Source of the DNA: CAZOOA01 sp964581355
Lineage (GTDB): Bacteria; Bacillota; Dethiobacteria; DTU022; UBA8154
Length of the DNA: 6,510 nucleotides
Reading direction: 5' to 3'
Assembly: GCA_964581355.1 (NCBI GenBank)
Contig: CAZOOA010000111.1
Location: forward strand, 1 to 6,510
In this document: piece after piece, positions 6,099 through 6,510 of the stretch
Layout: each line of letters begins with the position of its first letter
How positions within the stretch are numbered: position 1 is the first letter of the stretch
Translations under genes and position numbers: made by a program
Notes under the pieces: generated by a model
The model's database searches: none
The model's input: only the letters and a program-made list of their open reading frames with translations
What the model was told of the DNA's origin: nothing

Positions 6099-6510
6099 GC
6101 TGCTTTTTCCAGTAGCTTCGAAGGAAGCAGTGGAATATGGACGGGGCGGCCCTATCAAGTTCCTTATACTGCAGCAAAGCCAGGCGAGTTGAGCGCCACG
6201 GCAACCTTCAAACTGCAGGAATGGGATGACAACAACTGGGTTGATACGGGTGCTACAGATGTTAAAAGCATCACCATTAACGTGCTGCCCGGAGTTACCA
6301 CCGGCAGCATCAGCGGCACGGTCACTGATGCGGATACGGGAACTCCCATTGAAGGTGCCACCGTGTCGGTGGAAGTGAACGGAACTGCTAAAGAAGCTAC
6401 CACAGACGTTGCTGGTGCGTATAGCATTGAAGAGGTGCCTGCCGGGCTTAACTTCAGCAGTACCGCCTATGAATGGCTGGTCATTGCCAACCACCGGGCC
6501 CAGTTCAAAG
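6051..6510 (+). CDS. Start-less fragment of a modular secreted protein (Ig-like, carboxypeptidase-regulatory-like); 3' partial
   Basis: One frame is open from just after a TAA at 6048-6050 to the window edge, with no start codon before the TTG at 6186. Recognisable coding begins near 6099. About 6138-6300 is an Ig-like segment (GIWTGRPYQVPY, then ATFKLQEWDD, ending SITINVLPG). From 6303 a carboxypeptidase-regulatory-like domain is clear: GSISGTVTDADTGTPIEGAT, a V-x-V strand, then TDVAGAYSIEEVPAG. That beta-sandwich is a common stalk module of secreted proteins. Straight after VPAG the sequence becomes LNFSSTAYEWLVIANHRAQF, which resembles a different module of bacterial secreted proteins with a YEWLV core. 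It is probably the body of a surface protein severed from its own start, perhaps the gene whose signal peptide begins at 4897. The continuity is inferred and the frames differ. Confidence 0.6.

Noticed and set aside
6078..6494. Minus-strand ORFs of 138 and 87 aa at the right edge
   Set aside because: They are shadows of the plus-strand frame that encodes a clear carboxypeptidase-regulatory-like domain.

Overview
The window looks like a Firmicutes chromosome segment, most likely from the Clostridia. The clues are strong AGGAGG-type ribosome binding sites, a TTG start, a SigI-type sigma-factor remnant, and large modular secreted proteins with InlB-like and Shr-type hemoprotein-interacting (HID, formerly DUF1533) modules. 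This assignment is inferred from families and style; nothing in the sequence names a species.

Bases 1-3732 are the 3' part of one very large plus-strand gene for a modular extracellular protein, with its 5' end outside the window. The visible 1243 residues hold four InlB-B-like repeats, then four tandem units. Each unit pairs an HID-like domain with an Ig-like domain that carries a conserved D-x-(Y/W)-x-N-(I/L)-C motif. A perfect 14-bp stem-loop follows the stop codon.

Bases 3870-5112 are a gene-debris island. It contains (i) the catalytic core of an IS91-family HUH/Y2 transposase with both ends missing; (ii) butted against it on the opposite strand, the promoter, RBS and first ~26 codons of a sigI-like gene; (iii) about 550 bp of non-coding DNA with a 17-bp palindrome, a 10-bp tandem repeat, a degenerate 11-bp-period repeat array and a 15-bp direct repeat; and (iv) a truncated gene start encoding a signal peptide plus the first strand(s) of an Ig-like domain.

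Bases 5109-5993 are an intact AraC-family regulator, visibly more AT-rich than the surface-protein genes. Its ATG overlaps the stop of the truncated secreted ORF (ATGA). After a pyrimidine-rich spacer, a start-less fragment of another modular secreted protein runs off the right edge (6051-6510). It has an Ig-like segment and a carboxypeptidase-regulatory-like domain that passes abruptly into a different domain type.

The simplest reading is that one cell-surface protein locus next to the large HID protein has been broken and rearranged by mobile-element activity, with an AraC gene now between a signal-peptide head and a surface-protein body. I see no complete novel defence or biosynthetic system. 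The points most worth following up are the regulator/secreted-fragment overlap, the 11-bp-period array with its related palindrome, and the chimeric joins.
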